64,000 nucleotides of DNA from Bog-473 sp963770645 (GTDB lineage Bacteria > Actinomycetota > Acidimicrobiia > Acidimicrobiales > RAAP-2), in the NCBI GenBank assembly GCA_963770645.1, contig CAVYQL010000004.1, positions 372,001 to 436,000 of the forward strand, read 5' to 3'. The notes under the pieces are model-generated. The model was not told the DNA's origin. It saw only the letters and a program-made list of their open reading frames with translations, and made no database searches. This document shows positions 16,324-23,465 of the stretch, in pieces; the stretch's first letter is position 1; every line of letters starts with the position of its first letter. Made by a program: the position numbers and the translations under genes.

Positions 16324-17459
16324 CGTCCGACCTTCGTCAAGGCACGCTCGGCGATGTCGGCGCCGAGCCGGGCCAGCTGCGCGCTCGGGCCGCCCAGCAA
16401 CAGCTCGATCTGCTTGCCCCACAAGAAGTAGCGATGAATCGGATAGGTGATGTCGGCGCCCATCCCGCCGTGGAGGTGCTGGGTGGTGTGGACGGCACGC
16501 TGCCCGCGCTCGGAGGCCTGCCATTTCGCCACCCGCGCCGCGTCGGCGACACCGCGGCCGGTGTCGAAGCGCCAGGCGGCGTTCTGCCAGGTCACCCGCA
16601 TGGCTTCGATGTCGATGGCCGCGTCGGCTGCCTTGAGCATGGTGCCCTGGAAGGTGCTGAGCGGGCGTCCGAACTGGTTCCGGGTGTTCAGGTAGGCCGC
16701 GGTCCGTGCCAACGCCGCCTCGCAGACCCCGACCTGGAGCGCGCACAAGCCGATGATGGCGGCGATCAGCGTCTCGTCGAGCGCGGTGCGTCCCCTGGCG
16801 GGACCGACGAGCACGTCTTCGGCCGAGACCGCAACGTCGGAGAGGTGCAGGTGCGGGTGGATCTCGCGGTTCGTGGTGACGGCGCGCTCGAGCGTGACGC
16901 CGGGTGCGTGCGGGTCGACCAGTGCCAGGAGCACCCCGTCCTCGCTACGGGCCGGCACGACGATGAACGCCGCGATGTGGGCCTGGGGCACCGCGAGCTC
17001 CGTGCCGCCCAAGACCCAGCCACCGTCGGCACCACGCGCCGCGCGCAGCGACGGCGTCGACCTCGGGCTGGCGGCGCTGCCCGAGAGCGACGCGGTAAGG
17101 ATCGTCTCCCCCGCCACCACGCCGGGCAAGATTCGGGATCGCTGCGCCTCCGAGCCGAAGCGCGCGATCGGCAGCGCGCCGAGCAAGAGCGTGGGCCACA
17201 GCGGCACCGGTGCCACCGCGGCGCCCTGCGCCTCGAGCAGCAGGCACAGCTCCATGAGCCCGTAGCCTGCGCCGCCGTCGGCCTCGGGGACCGCCAGGCC
17301 CAAGAGGTCGGCGGCGGCGAGAGCCCGCCACAGTTCGCGGTCGACCCGCTCCTCGCTCACCTCGATGGCAGCAATGCGCTCGGGTTCTGCCATCCCGGCG
17401 AAGATCCCCGACGCCGCCTCGGACACGGCGAGCTGCTCCTCGCTCAGGGCGAAGTCCAT
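16320..17459 (-). CDS. chsE1: ChsE1/FadE28-like acyl-CoA dehydrogenase subunit
   Basis: A 379-residue acyl-CoA dehydrogenase-fold protein of the FadE28 subgroup. It opens MDFALSEEQL, has NTRNQFGRPLSTFQGTM near 273-289 and ends with HLHGGMGADITYPIHRYFLW (about 335-354), which matches the FadE28-type C-terminus (HLHGGMGxDVTYPMHRY). In cholesterol degraders this subunit pairs with a FadE29-like partner as an alpha2-beta2 enzyme with a wide pocket for steroid-CoA. The partner lies two genes upstream at 18562-19740. The start overlaps the chsH2 stop by one base and the stop overlaps chsH1 by four, so subunit ratios may be set by coupling. Confidence 0.85.
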   Translation of the reverse strand: MDFALSEEQLAVSEAASGIFAGMAEPERIAAIEVSEERVDRELWRALAAADLLGLAVPEADGGAGYGLMELCLLLEAQGAAVAPVPLWPTLLLGALPIARFGSEAQRSRILPGVVAGETILTASLSGSAASPRSTPSLRAARGADGGWVLGGTELAVPQAHIAAFIVVPARSEDGVLLALVDPHAPGVTLERAVTTNREIHPHLHLSDVAVSAEDVLVGPARGRTALDETLIAAIIGLCALQVGVCEAALARTAAYLNTRNQFGRPLSTFQGTMLKAADAAIDIEAMRVTWQNAAWRFDTGRGVADAARVAKWQASERGQRAVHTTQHLHGGMGADITYPIHRYFLWGKQIELLLGGPSAQLARLGADIAERALTKVGR

Positions 17460-18565
17460 CAGGCACCATTCCCCGAACCGACCCCGGCACCGACCGGCGA
17501 AGCAGCGTCGCTCGGCACGAACACCGGCAGCGACAGGCCCTCGTCGAAGTCGACGAACTCGGCCCGGAGCGCCATCCCCACCTCGATGTCCTCTCTCGCC
17601 ATCTCGGCCAGGTTCGCCACGAGGCGCGTCCCCTCCTCCAGCTCGACCAAGCCGATCGGAAGCGGGTACTCGAACCCGGGGACCTGTGGGTAGTGCACGA
17701 CCACATAGGAGTAGAGGGTGCCGCGGCCCGAGGACTCCACCGTGTCCCAGTCCAACGACCCGCACACCCCGCACGCCGGCAGCGGCGGATGACGCAACGT
17801 GCCGCACGACGCGCACCGCTGGATCAGGAGCCGATGCGCCTGCGCCCCCTCGAACCAGAACGCGTTGTCCTGGGTGAGTGCGGGCCGCGGCCGTGGCGGC
17901 CGAGGCGGCGGGCGATCGGGCGGCAGGTACTTGAGGATGCGAAAGCGCATGGTGGCCACGGGCTCGCCGGCGTCGAAGAGCGCCTGGACGTCCTCGGGCG
18001 TCACCGCTTCCACCGGGGGCACGTCCACGTCGGGCACGGCGACGTAGTCCATGCGCGTGGTCAAGAAGCGCCCGGTGCCGAGCCCGGTCCGCTTGGCTTC
18101 GGAGATCGACTCGATCGCCGAGCGCGCCAGCAGCCGGTCGCCCAGAACCAGTGGACGCACGTAGTGCTGCTCGCAGTTCGTCGCCACCACCGAGGTGAGT
18201 CCCTCGTCGTCGAGCAGGCCCATCATGATGTCGTTCGTACCGGTGCCCTGCTCCGCGCCGGCGGCCCGGGCTTCCTCGATGAGCAGCGAGGAGCGCAGGC
18301 CGCGCATGATCCACGCCTGGAGCATGGTCGGTGGGGCGATGAGCTGGTCGTAGCCGGCCTCCCGCGCCGCCGCGTGCGACAGGTAGACGGGGTTGAGGTC
18401 GCCCATGGCCTCGACCCAGTGCCGGATCATGGGGAGGTTGACCGCATCGGGTGACAGGTTCGGCGAGCCCGACGCCTGCCCCACGAGCGCCGCCAGCTCG
18501 GCGCTGTGGTCGGGGAAGGGCGCCAGCTCATCGAAGCGCTCGCGCGCACCGGCGGCGGCGCTCAC
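17459..18565 (-). CDS. chsH2: ChsH2-like fusion of MaoC hydratase and DUF35 domains
   Basis: A 368-residue two-domain protein. Residues about 10-215 form a MaoC/FAS1-dehydratase-like hotdog (NPVYLSHAAAREAGYDQLIA near 57-76). After a proline-rich linker (PPDRPPPRPPRPRP, near 228-241), residues about 245-350 form a DUF35 domain with a zinc-ribbon pattern, CASCGTLRHPPLPACGVC, and an OB fold. This is the architecture of mycobacterial ChsH2, whose N-domain forms the hydratase with ChsH1 and whose DUF35 domain holds Ltp2. The GTG start at 18565 overlaps the upstream stop as GTGA. Longer frames upstream overlap the dehydrogenase and are shadows. Confidence 0.88.
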   Translation of the reverse strand: MSAAAGARERFDELAPFPDHSAELAALVGQASGSPNLSPDAVNLPMIRHWVEAMGDLNPVYLSHAAAREAGYDQLIAPPTMLQAWIMRGLRSSLLIEEARAAGAEQGTGTNDIMMGLLDDEGLTSVVATNCEQHYVRPLVLGDRLLARSAIESISEAKRTGLGTGRFLTTRMDYVAVPDVDVPPVEAVTPEDVQALFDAGEPVATMRFRILKYLPPDRPPPRPPRPRPALTQDNAFWFEGAQAHRLLIQRCASCGTLRHPPLPACGVCGSLDWDTVESSGRGTLYSYVVVHYPQVPGFEYPLPIGLVELEEGTRLVANLAEMAREDIEVGMALRAEFVDFDEGLSLPVFVPSDAASPVGAGVGSGNGA

Positions 18566-19740
18566 CGCGCCCCCCGTGTCATCCCGAGCCCGGCCGTCGC
18601 CACGATCTCGCGTTGCACCTCGTTCACGCCGCCGCCGAACGTGTTGATCTGTGCCTGGCGGCCCGTCGCCTCGACCCGGCCCCGCAGCAGCGCGCCCGGT
18701 GAGCCCGGCACGAGATACCCCGCGGCACCGACCACTCCGAGCAACAGGCGCGTCACCTCGATGATGCGCTCGGTCCCGAACACCTTGATGGACGACGACT
18801 CCGCGCCCGTGAGCTCGCCGTCGGCGACGTGCACGGCCATGCGCCAGTTCAAGAGCCACATGGCCTCGAGCTCGGCGTGGCACTTGGCGAGATCCATCTG
18901 TACCCAGCCGTGGTCGATCAAGGTCTGCTCGTCGTCGCTCGGCTGTTGGGCCGCCCAGGTCACCACGTCCTGATAGAGCGAGATGGCCAGCCCGCTCCAG
19001 GCGGCCAACCCGACCCGTTCGTGATTGAGCTGGGTGGTGATCATGCGCCAGCCCTCGTTCTCGTCACCGACGCGGTTCGCCACGGGGACCCGCACGTTGT
19101 CGTAGAAGGTCTGCGTCGTCGTCAGCCCGCCGACGGTGTTGATGATCGACCACACAAAGCCCGGTGACGACGTCGGCACGCACAGGATCGAGATGCCCTT
19201 GTGTTTGGGGACGTCGGGATCGGTGCGGGTGGCGAGCCAGACGTAGTCGGCCTGGTCGGCGCCCGACGTGAAGATCTTGGCGCCGTTGACGACGTACTCC
19301 TCGCCGTCGCGCACGGCGCGCGTGCGCAGCGACGCCAGGTCCGTGCCCGCCTCGGGCTCGGTGTAGCCGATGGCGAAGTTCAGCTCGCCCGCGAGGATCT
19401 TCGGCAGGAAGAACGACTTCTGCTCGTCGGTGCCGTAGCGCATGATGGTCGGCCCCACCGTGTTGATGGTGACGAAGGGAAACGGCGCGCCGGCACGGCG
19501 CGTCTCGTCGAAGAAGATGAACTGGTCCGTGGCGGGACGACCCTGCCCACCGAACTCGGCCGGCCAGCCGATGCCGAGCCAGCCGTCCTTGCCGATCTGG
19601 CCCACGACCTCGCGCCACGCGTCGCCGCCCTCGCCACCCTCGGCCAGCCCGGCGCGCACCTCGTCGGTGAGCAGCCCGGCGTAGTACCTGCGGAGCTCGG
19701 CGCGCAGCTGCTGCTGTTCGGGGCTCTCTTCGAGAAACAT
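18562..19740 (-). CDS. chsE2: ChsE2/FadE29-like acyl-CoA dehydrogenase subunit
   Basis: A 392-residue acyl-CoA dehydrogenase of the FadE26/FadE29 subgroup. Seen are FLEESPEQQQLRAELRRYY at the amino-end, WLGIGWPAEFGGQGRPATDQ near 54-73, IGYTEPEAGTDLASLRT near 121-137 (FAD and substrate contact), IFTSGADQADYVWLATRTDP near 157-176, SSIKVFGTER near 319-328 and INTFGGGVNEVQREIVA near 366-382. It would partner the ChsE1-like protein of the same operon. ATG 19740 is the first gene of the operon. A GTG at 19809 is in frame, but it lies inside the operator at 19802-19815, which argues for the ATG. Confidence 0.85.
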   Translation of the reverse strand: MFLEESPEQQQLRAELRRYYAGLLTDEVRAGLAEGGEGGDAWREVVGQIGKDGWLGIGWPAEFGGQGRPATDQFIFFDETRRAGAPFPFVTINTVGPTIMRYGTDEQKSFFLPKILAGELNFAIGYTEPEAGTDLASLRTRAVRDGEEYVVNGAKIFTSGADQADYVWLATRTDPDVPKHKGISILCVPTSSPGFVWSIINTVGGLTTTQTFYDNVRVPVANRVGDENEGWRMITTQLNHERVGLAAWSGLAISLYQDVVTWAAQQPSDDEQTLIDHGWVQMDLAKCHAELEAMWLLNWRMAVHVADGELTGAESSSIKVFGTERIIEVTRLLLGVVGAAGYLVPGSPGALLRGRVEATGRQAQINTFGGGVNEVQREIVATAGLGMTRGAR

Positions 19741-19801
19741 CGTGGGGCAGCCTCGCGTGCTCGCGGCGGTCCCTGCCATCAAGGCCGCGCTCGGCAAAAA
19801 C

Positions 19802-19815
19802 TGTAACACGTTCTC
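19802..19815. promoter_or_regulatory. KstR-like operator site 3
   Basis: TGTAACACGTTCTC has the first T and the AACnnGTT core of the KstR consensus; only the last A is missing. It lies 62 bases upstream of the first gene of the chsE2-chsH2-chsE1-chsH1-ltp2 operon, next to a TTACAG element that could be its -10 box on the minus strand. Confidence 0.62.
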
Positions 19816-19884
19816 GTTTCGAGGACACCAGGGGAGGTCACCGCCACGCTCCGCCGCACGCCGCCCCGGCGGCCGGCCGCCGGC

Positions 19885-20307
19885 TCAGCCCGCCGTCGAG
19901 GCCACCGGCGCCAACGCGCCCAAGAACTCGTTCCATCCTTCCTGGTGCGACTGGCGGAAGCCCTCCGGTAAGTCGTGATGGGTCAGCGTCACCACGGTGT
20001 CGTCCCCGTCGGCCGCCAACACCACTTCGACCGTCGTGCTGCCCGGCGGCATCCCGGCTTCGCCGTCGACGCCCCAGGTGAACACGACGCGCTGCGGTGG
20101 GTCGACCTCGACGAAGGTTCCGCGCGCCGGGTTGCCCTGTACGTCGATGGCGAACACGCCGCCCGGGCGCGGATCGAGGTCTGCGCTCTCGGCGATCCAC
20201 TGCGTGGCCAGCGCCGGGTCCGTGAAGTACGGGAAGACGACGTCGGGCGGTGCGGCGATGCGCACACTGGCGATCACCGGCGGAGTAGTCGGTGTCGTGT
20301 CGGACAT
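19885..20307 (-). CDS. SRPBCC/AHSA1-family protein
   Basis: A 140-residue protein of the SRPBCC domain family, Aha1-like subgroup. It has IAAPPDVVFPYFTDPALATQWI near the amino-end, RVVFTWGVDGE near 73-83, VTLTHHDLPEG near 106-116 and a closing helix with HQEGWNEFLGAL. These are the usual elements of the small stress- or ligand-binding proteins found beside ArsR regulators. It starts two bases after the ArsR stop codon (TGACCATG), so the two are one transcript. The ligand is unknown. Confidence 0.8.
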   Translation of the reverse strand: MSDTTPTTPPVIASVRIAAPPDVVFPYFTDPALATQWIAESADLDPRPGGVFAIDVQGNPARGTFVEVDPPQRVVFTWGVDGEAGMPPGSTTVEVVLAADGDDTVVTLTHHDLPEGFRQSHQEGWNEFLGALAPVASTAG

Positions 20308-20309
20308 GG

Positions 20310-20702
20310 TCAGGACGCTCCTTTTTTCTCGTGCGCACCTCTGGCGTGCTCACGTCTCGGGTGGTCGTGCTCGACGGCCTTCTTCAGCCGCTCCAGCGCG
20401 TCGGGCCAGAACTCGTCGAGCAGCTCGCGTACCGGCTCGAGCGCGTCGCGCCGGAAGCGGTAGAGCCGGCGGGTGCCCTCGCGGCGCTCCTCGACCAACC
20501 CCGCCCGCTTGAGCACGGTGAGGTGCTGGCTGACCGCCTGCTGGGTCAGCTCGAAGTTGGAGGCGATCTGGCCGGCGGGCAGCTCCTCCTCGCGGACAAG
20601 TCGGATGATGGCGCGTCGATGCGGGTCGGCGAGCGCCCGCAGGACCGCGTCGGGTCCTGCGGGCGTCTCGGAGTCCTCGTGCGCCGGCATCACGGGCGCC
20701 AT
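20310..20702 (-). CDS. ArsR-family transcriptional regulator
   Basis: A 130-residue winged-helix repressor. ALADPHRRAIIRLV (about 24-37) opens the domain, QIASNFELTQQAVSQHLTVL (about 46-65) is the recognition helix-turn-helix, and GLVEERREGTRRLYRFR (about 69-85) is the wing. There are no metal-binding cysteines, so it belongs to the non-metal group usually linked to SRPBCC proteins. The ATG at 20702 gives the longest plausible protein; 20690 is an alternative. SRPBCC genes flank it on both sides. A perfect inverted repeat upstream of the unit (21218-21253) may be its operator. Confidence 0.88.
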   Translation of the reverse strand: MAPVMPAHEDSETPAGPDAVLRALADPHRRAIIRLVREEELPAGQIASNFELTQQAVSQHLTVLKRAGLVEERREGTRRLYRFRRDALEPVRELLDEFWPDALERLKKAVEHDHPRREHARGAHEKKGAS

Positions 20703-20731
20703 TCTGTTGGAGGCGGGGCCGCTCGACCTGG

Positions 20732-21199
20732 TCAATCCAAGGTGTACGGCTGGCCTTCGCCTCGCTCGACGTAGTCGACGAGGCTGGCCAGGTAGTACGT
20801 CCACCCGGCGTGGCACATGTCGAAGCACTCGAGCTGCGGCGTGAGCCCGTCGTGGCGGAAGTGCACCGTGGTGCCCTCCCCGTGCGGCTCCAGCTCGAAC
20901 ACGATCGTCGTGCCGGCCCACTCGGGCGTGAGCGGTGCGCTCTTCACCTGCCAGACGACCCGGCCCTTCTCGGCGGATTCCACGCGGATGACGATCGGGT
21001 GCGTCCCGCCCTCGAAGGAGACGACCAGCGTGGCGCCCTCTTCGGCCGAACCGGTGGTCGGGCCCCACCATCTCGCCACGGACGCGGCGTTGGTCAAGGC
21101 GGCGTGCACCGCCTCGAGCGAGGCGGCCAACTCCATGACGGACTCGAAGTCCCTGGTGGTTGCCGGCTGGCCCGTGGCGGTGGTGGATGTGGTGGTCAT
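20732..21199 (-). CDS. SRPBCC/AHSA1-family protein
   Basis: A 155-residue SRPBCC protein: FESVMELAASLEAVHAALTN near 21-40, ASVARWWGPTT near 42-52, RVVWQVKSAPLTPEWAGTT near 82-100 and HAGWTYYLASLVDYVERG near 132-149. It is the first gene of a probable three-gene unit (SRPBCC, ArsR, SRPBCC). The ATG at 21199 is chosen because it lies after the control region with an inverted repeat; a frame reaching 21223 would include part of it. Proteins of this kind are annotated as activators of Hsp90 ATPase by fold, but that function is unlikely here. Confidence 0.8.
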   Translation of the reverse strand: MTTTSTTATGQPATTRDFESVMELAASLEAVHAALTNAASVARWWGPTTGSAEEGATLVVSFEGGTHPIVIRVESAEKGRVVWQVKSAPLTPEWAGTTIVFELEPHGEGTTVHFRHDGLTPQLECFDMCHAGWTYYLASLVDYVERGEGQPYTLD

Positions 21200-21217
21200 G
21201 GCTGACGTCCTCTCTCT

Positions 21218-21253
21218 ATACAAGCAACTTATTTCACAAGGCTATGCTTGTAT
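21218..21253. promoter_or_regulatory. AT-rich inverted repeat, probable ArsR operator and promoter
   Basis: ATACAAGCA (21218-21226) and TGCTTGTAT (21245-21253) form a perfect nine-base inverted repeat with an 18-base spacer that is unusually AT-rich for this genome. It begins 18 bases upstream of the first SRPBCC start codon and ends directly at the glsA stop, so it is well placed to bind the ArsR protein. Binding is an inference. Confidence 0.55.
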
Positions 21254-22339
21254 TCACGGGATGTCAACCCCTTGCGATGAGCGAGGCCGCGCCGCGAGCG
21301 GGGCCGAGGCGAAGAGGTTCAGGCCGAGCCGCTCGGAGAGGTACGTCGTGACGCGCTGGCCCCGGACGCTGTTGCCGGCGCCGTCGAGTGGCGGCGAGTA
21401 GGTGCCAACCCCGCCCTTGCCCGGGGACACCGTCACCAATCCCCCGCTCACGCCGCTCTTGCCGGGGAGCCCGACGTCGTAGAGCCAGTCCCCCGACCGC
21501 TCGTAGAGGCCCGACGTCGCCAACACGGCGAGCACCCGCCGGCTGACCCCGGGCGCGACGGCGCGCTCCCCCGTCAACGGGTTCATCCCGCCGTCGGCCA
21601 GCGTGGCACCCATGACCGCCAGGTCCCGCGCCGTCACGCGTAGCGAGCACTGGCGGGTGTACACGTCGGTGGCGAGCTCCGGATCGGAGTACATGCGCCC
21701 GTATCCGTACAACAGGTGGGCGATGCCGCGGTTGCGGAAGTTCGTCATGACCTCGGAGCGGTAGACCTCCTCGTCCACTTCGAGGCGGTGCCCGGCGAAG
21801 CGCGACAGCATCTCGGCGATGCGCTCGAACTTCTCTTCGGCCGACGCGCCGGGAACGAGGCTGGTGGTCGCCAGTGCGCCCGCGTTGACCATCGGGTTCA
21901 TGGTGCGAGTGGCGTTGAGCTCGATACCCATCACGGAGTCGAACGGGAGACCGGTGCTGTTCACTCCGAGCTTGCGCCGGGCCTCCTGGTGCCCGAGTGC
22001 GTCGCACACCAACGCGAAGACGAAGACCTTGGAGATGCTCTGGATGGTGAACTCCATGTCGGCGTCGCCGATTTCGGTCGTGCCGCCCTGCACCCCGGCC
22101 ACGCAGACACCGAAGGCGTCCGCCGGCGCCGTGGCCAAGGCGGGGATGTAGTCGGGAACCGTCCCGGCGTCCAGGTGGCGAAAAAGCTCGTAGCCGTCGG
22201 CCACAGCGGCGCGCACGTCGGTGTCGGCCGGGAGGTATCCCGTCGAGACTCGTGCTTCGAGCAGCGAGGCGATGTCGTCGCCCAGGTCGAAATCGATCTC
22301 GTCGTCACCGTCCAGACCTCCTGCAAAGTCTTCGTCCAT
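21254..22339 (-). CDS. glsA: Glutaminase A
   Basis: A 361-residue serine-dependent glutaminase that turns glutamine into glutamate and ammonia. The active-site SISK (Ser101, Lys104) follows MEFTIQ, and NPMVNAGALAT and YRSEVMTNFRNRGIAHLLYG are seen further on, as in YbgJ/GlsA enzymes. An acidic amino-terminal extension of about 40 residues precedes the domain, longer than in the E. coli protein. ATG 22339 is chosen. There is no good ribosome site. The tandem 15-base repeats at 22355-22399 lie directly upstream and separate it from the Anbu gene by 65 bases; both are on the same strand and may be co-transcribed. Confidence 0.92.
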   Translation of the reverse strand: MDEDFAGGLDGDDEIDFDLGDDIASLLEARVSTGYLPADTDVRAAVADGYELFRHLDAGTVPDYIPALATAPADAFGVCVAGVQGGTTEIGDADMEFTIQSISKVFVFALVCDALGHQEARRKLGVNSTGLPFDSVMGIELNATRTMNPMVNAGALATTSLVPGASAEEKFERIAEMLSRFAGHRLEVDEEVYRSEVMTNFRNRGIAHLLYGYGRMYSDPELATDVYTRQCSLRVTARDLAVMGATLADGGMNPLTGERAVAPGVSRRVLAVLATSGLYERSGDWLYDVGLPGKSGVSGGLVTVSPGKGGVGTYSPPLDGAGNSVRGQRVTTYLSERLGLNLFASAPLAARPRSSQGVDIP

Positions 22340-22354
22340 GGACGCATTCTCTCC

Positions 22355-22399
22355 TGCGCCGGTTCTCGCTGCGCCGGTTCTCGCTGCGCCGGTGCTCGC
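22355..22399. repeat. Three tandem 15-base repeats upstream of glsA
   Basis: Three direct copies of TGCGCCGGTTCTCGC start at 22355, 22370 and 22385; the last has one substitution. They occupy most of the gap between the Anbu stop and the glsA start. Confidence 0.85.
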
Positions 22400-22404
22400 C
22401 TTGC

Positions 22405-23154
22405 TCAGTCCTCCGCTTCGGTCAGGTCGTCCTGGGTGATGGCGGGAAGGTCGGCGATGCCGCGCAACAGGTGTCGTTCCCACACGGCGCGCAACTTGCC
22501 CAGCAAGGGCGAATCGCTCTCGATGCGGAACTGGCTGAGCGTGCGCGACTCGTTGAAATAGAACCCGATGTCGTAGGGAGGGCCCACCGACAGGTTGGCC
22601 CTCGCCGTGCTCAGCATCGAACCCAAGGCGATCTTGGCGGCGGTCACCAGATCGACGTGTGCCTCCACGGCCAGCTCCAACATGAACTTGCCGTACTTGC
22701 TCTCGCCGATCTGCAGGAACGGCCGCTCGTCCGAGGCCCGGATGTAGTTGCCCTCCGGGTACACGAGGAGAATGTCGGGTGGCCCCTTCCCGACATGCCC
22801 ACCGAGGATGAACGTGGCGGTGCCGTCGGCTCCGACCTGGTTGAGGGCCGCCCGGTGCGAGGCCGCGATCTCGCGCCCCAGCCGGCCCAGATACAGCGCC
22901 GCCTCGAACAGATGGTTGACGGTGGCCAGGTTCTCGGTTGCCTCACCGGCTGCCAGGTCGCGTGCGATGCGATCGAGGACCTCTTGGGTCGTGGCCAGGC
23001 TGCCGGCGGACTCAATGATGAAGAGGCGGTCTAACGCCGGCTCGAGCACGTGCATCTTGCGGTAGGTGCCGACGTCGTCAACGCCAGCGTTGGTGCGGGT
23101 GTCGGCCAGGAAGAGCATGCCTTCGTTGAGGCGGAGGGCCAGGCAGTAGGTCAC
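22405..23154 (-). CDS. Anbu (ancestral beta-subunit) proteasome-like peptidase
   Basis: A 249-residue protein of the Anbu family, a proteasome-related Ntn hydrolase that forms open lock-washer-shaped rings. It begins MTYCLALRL, with Thr2 as the expected N-terminal nucleophile, then DTRTNAGVDDV near 18-28, MHVLEP near 34-39, SAGSLATTQEVL near 49-60, FILGGHVGKGPPDI near 114-127, LVYPEGNYI near 129-137, QIGESKYGK near 147-155 and ANLSVGPPYD near 184-193. The match to the known Pseudomonas protein is close throughout. Anbu genes usually sit with transglutaminase, alpha-E and ATP-grasp genes. None is visible here; glutaminase follows instead. The GTG start lies 16 bases after AAGGAG. Confidence 0.88.
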   Translation of the reverse strand: MTYCLALRLNEGMLFLADTRTNAGVDDVGTYRKMHVLEPALDRLFIIESAGSLATTQEVLDRIARDLAAGEATENLATVNHLFEAALYLGRLGREIAASHRAALNQVGADGTATFILGGHVGKGPPDILLVYPEGNYIRASDERPFLQIGESKYGKFMLELAVEAHVDLVTAAKIALGSMLSTARANLSVGPPYDIGFYFNESRTLSQFRIESDSPLLGKLRAVWERHLLRGIADLPAITQDDLTEAED

Positions 23155-23465
23155 CTCGGGTGCGTCCTCTCTCCTTGTAGTCCTCGGCGTGGTCTCGGCA
23201 TTTCTTTGGCGTTTCTTTGGCGTTTTCGTGGCCCTCGAGCCGGAGGCGACCGCGCCCGGGGGACGCTACCGCTCGCGCGCCTCTCCCCGTCTGGCTTCGG
23301 CGGCCTTGTCGGTTTGGCCTTGGCCCTGGCTCCTCCGGTCGTGCCGTCACGCCGGCGTCCGTGACGCCCGCGGCCGGGCCGTGCCTATGATCAACTGACA
23401 CACGTTCTAGAAACGTGCGCAAAAGACCAGGACCCTGCCGTCTCGGGGTTTCGAAAGGGGGGCCC
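23155..23465. other. Intergenic control region, 311 bases
   Basis: No gene is seen. The left part carries a short imperfect tandem repeat (TTTCTTTGGCG at 23201 and 23212, with a degenerate third copy). The right part contains a TATGAT box at 23386-23391 and an operator-like site, forming the likely promoter of the P450 gene. Confidence 0.5.
23396..23409. promoter_or_regulatory. KstR-like operator site 4
   Basis: TGACACACGTTCTA keeps the outer T and A and the GTT half of TNNAACNNGTTNNA; the AAC half is changed to CAC. It lies five bases after TATGAT (23386-23391), a good -10 box for the P450 gene that starts at 23466. The palindrome TTCTAGAA overlaps it. Confidence 0.5.

Noticed and set aside
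23401..23420. A second full KstR-like site overlapping TTCTAGAAACGT
   Set aside because: The core AACnnGTT is not present in this register; the palindrome TTCTAGAA may only reflect base composition.
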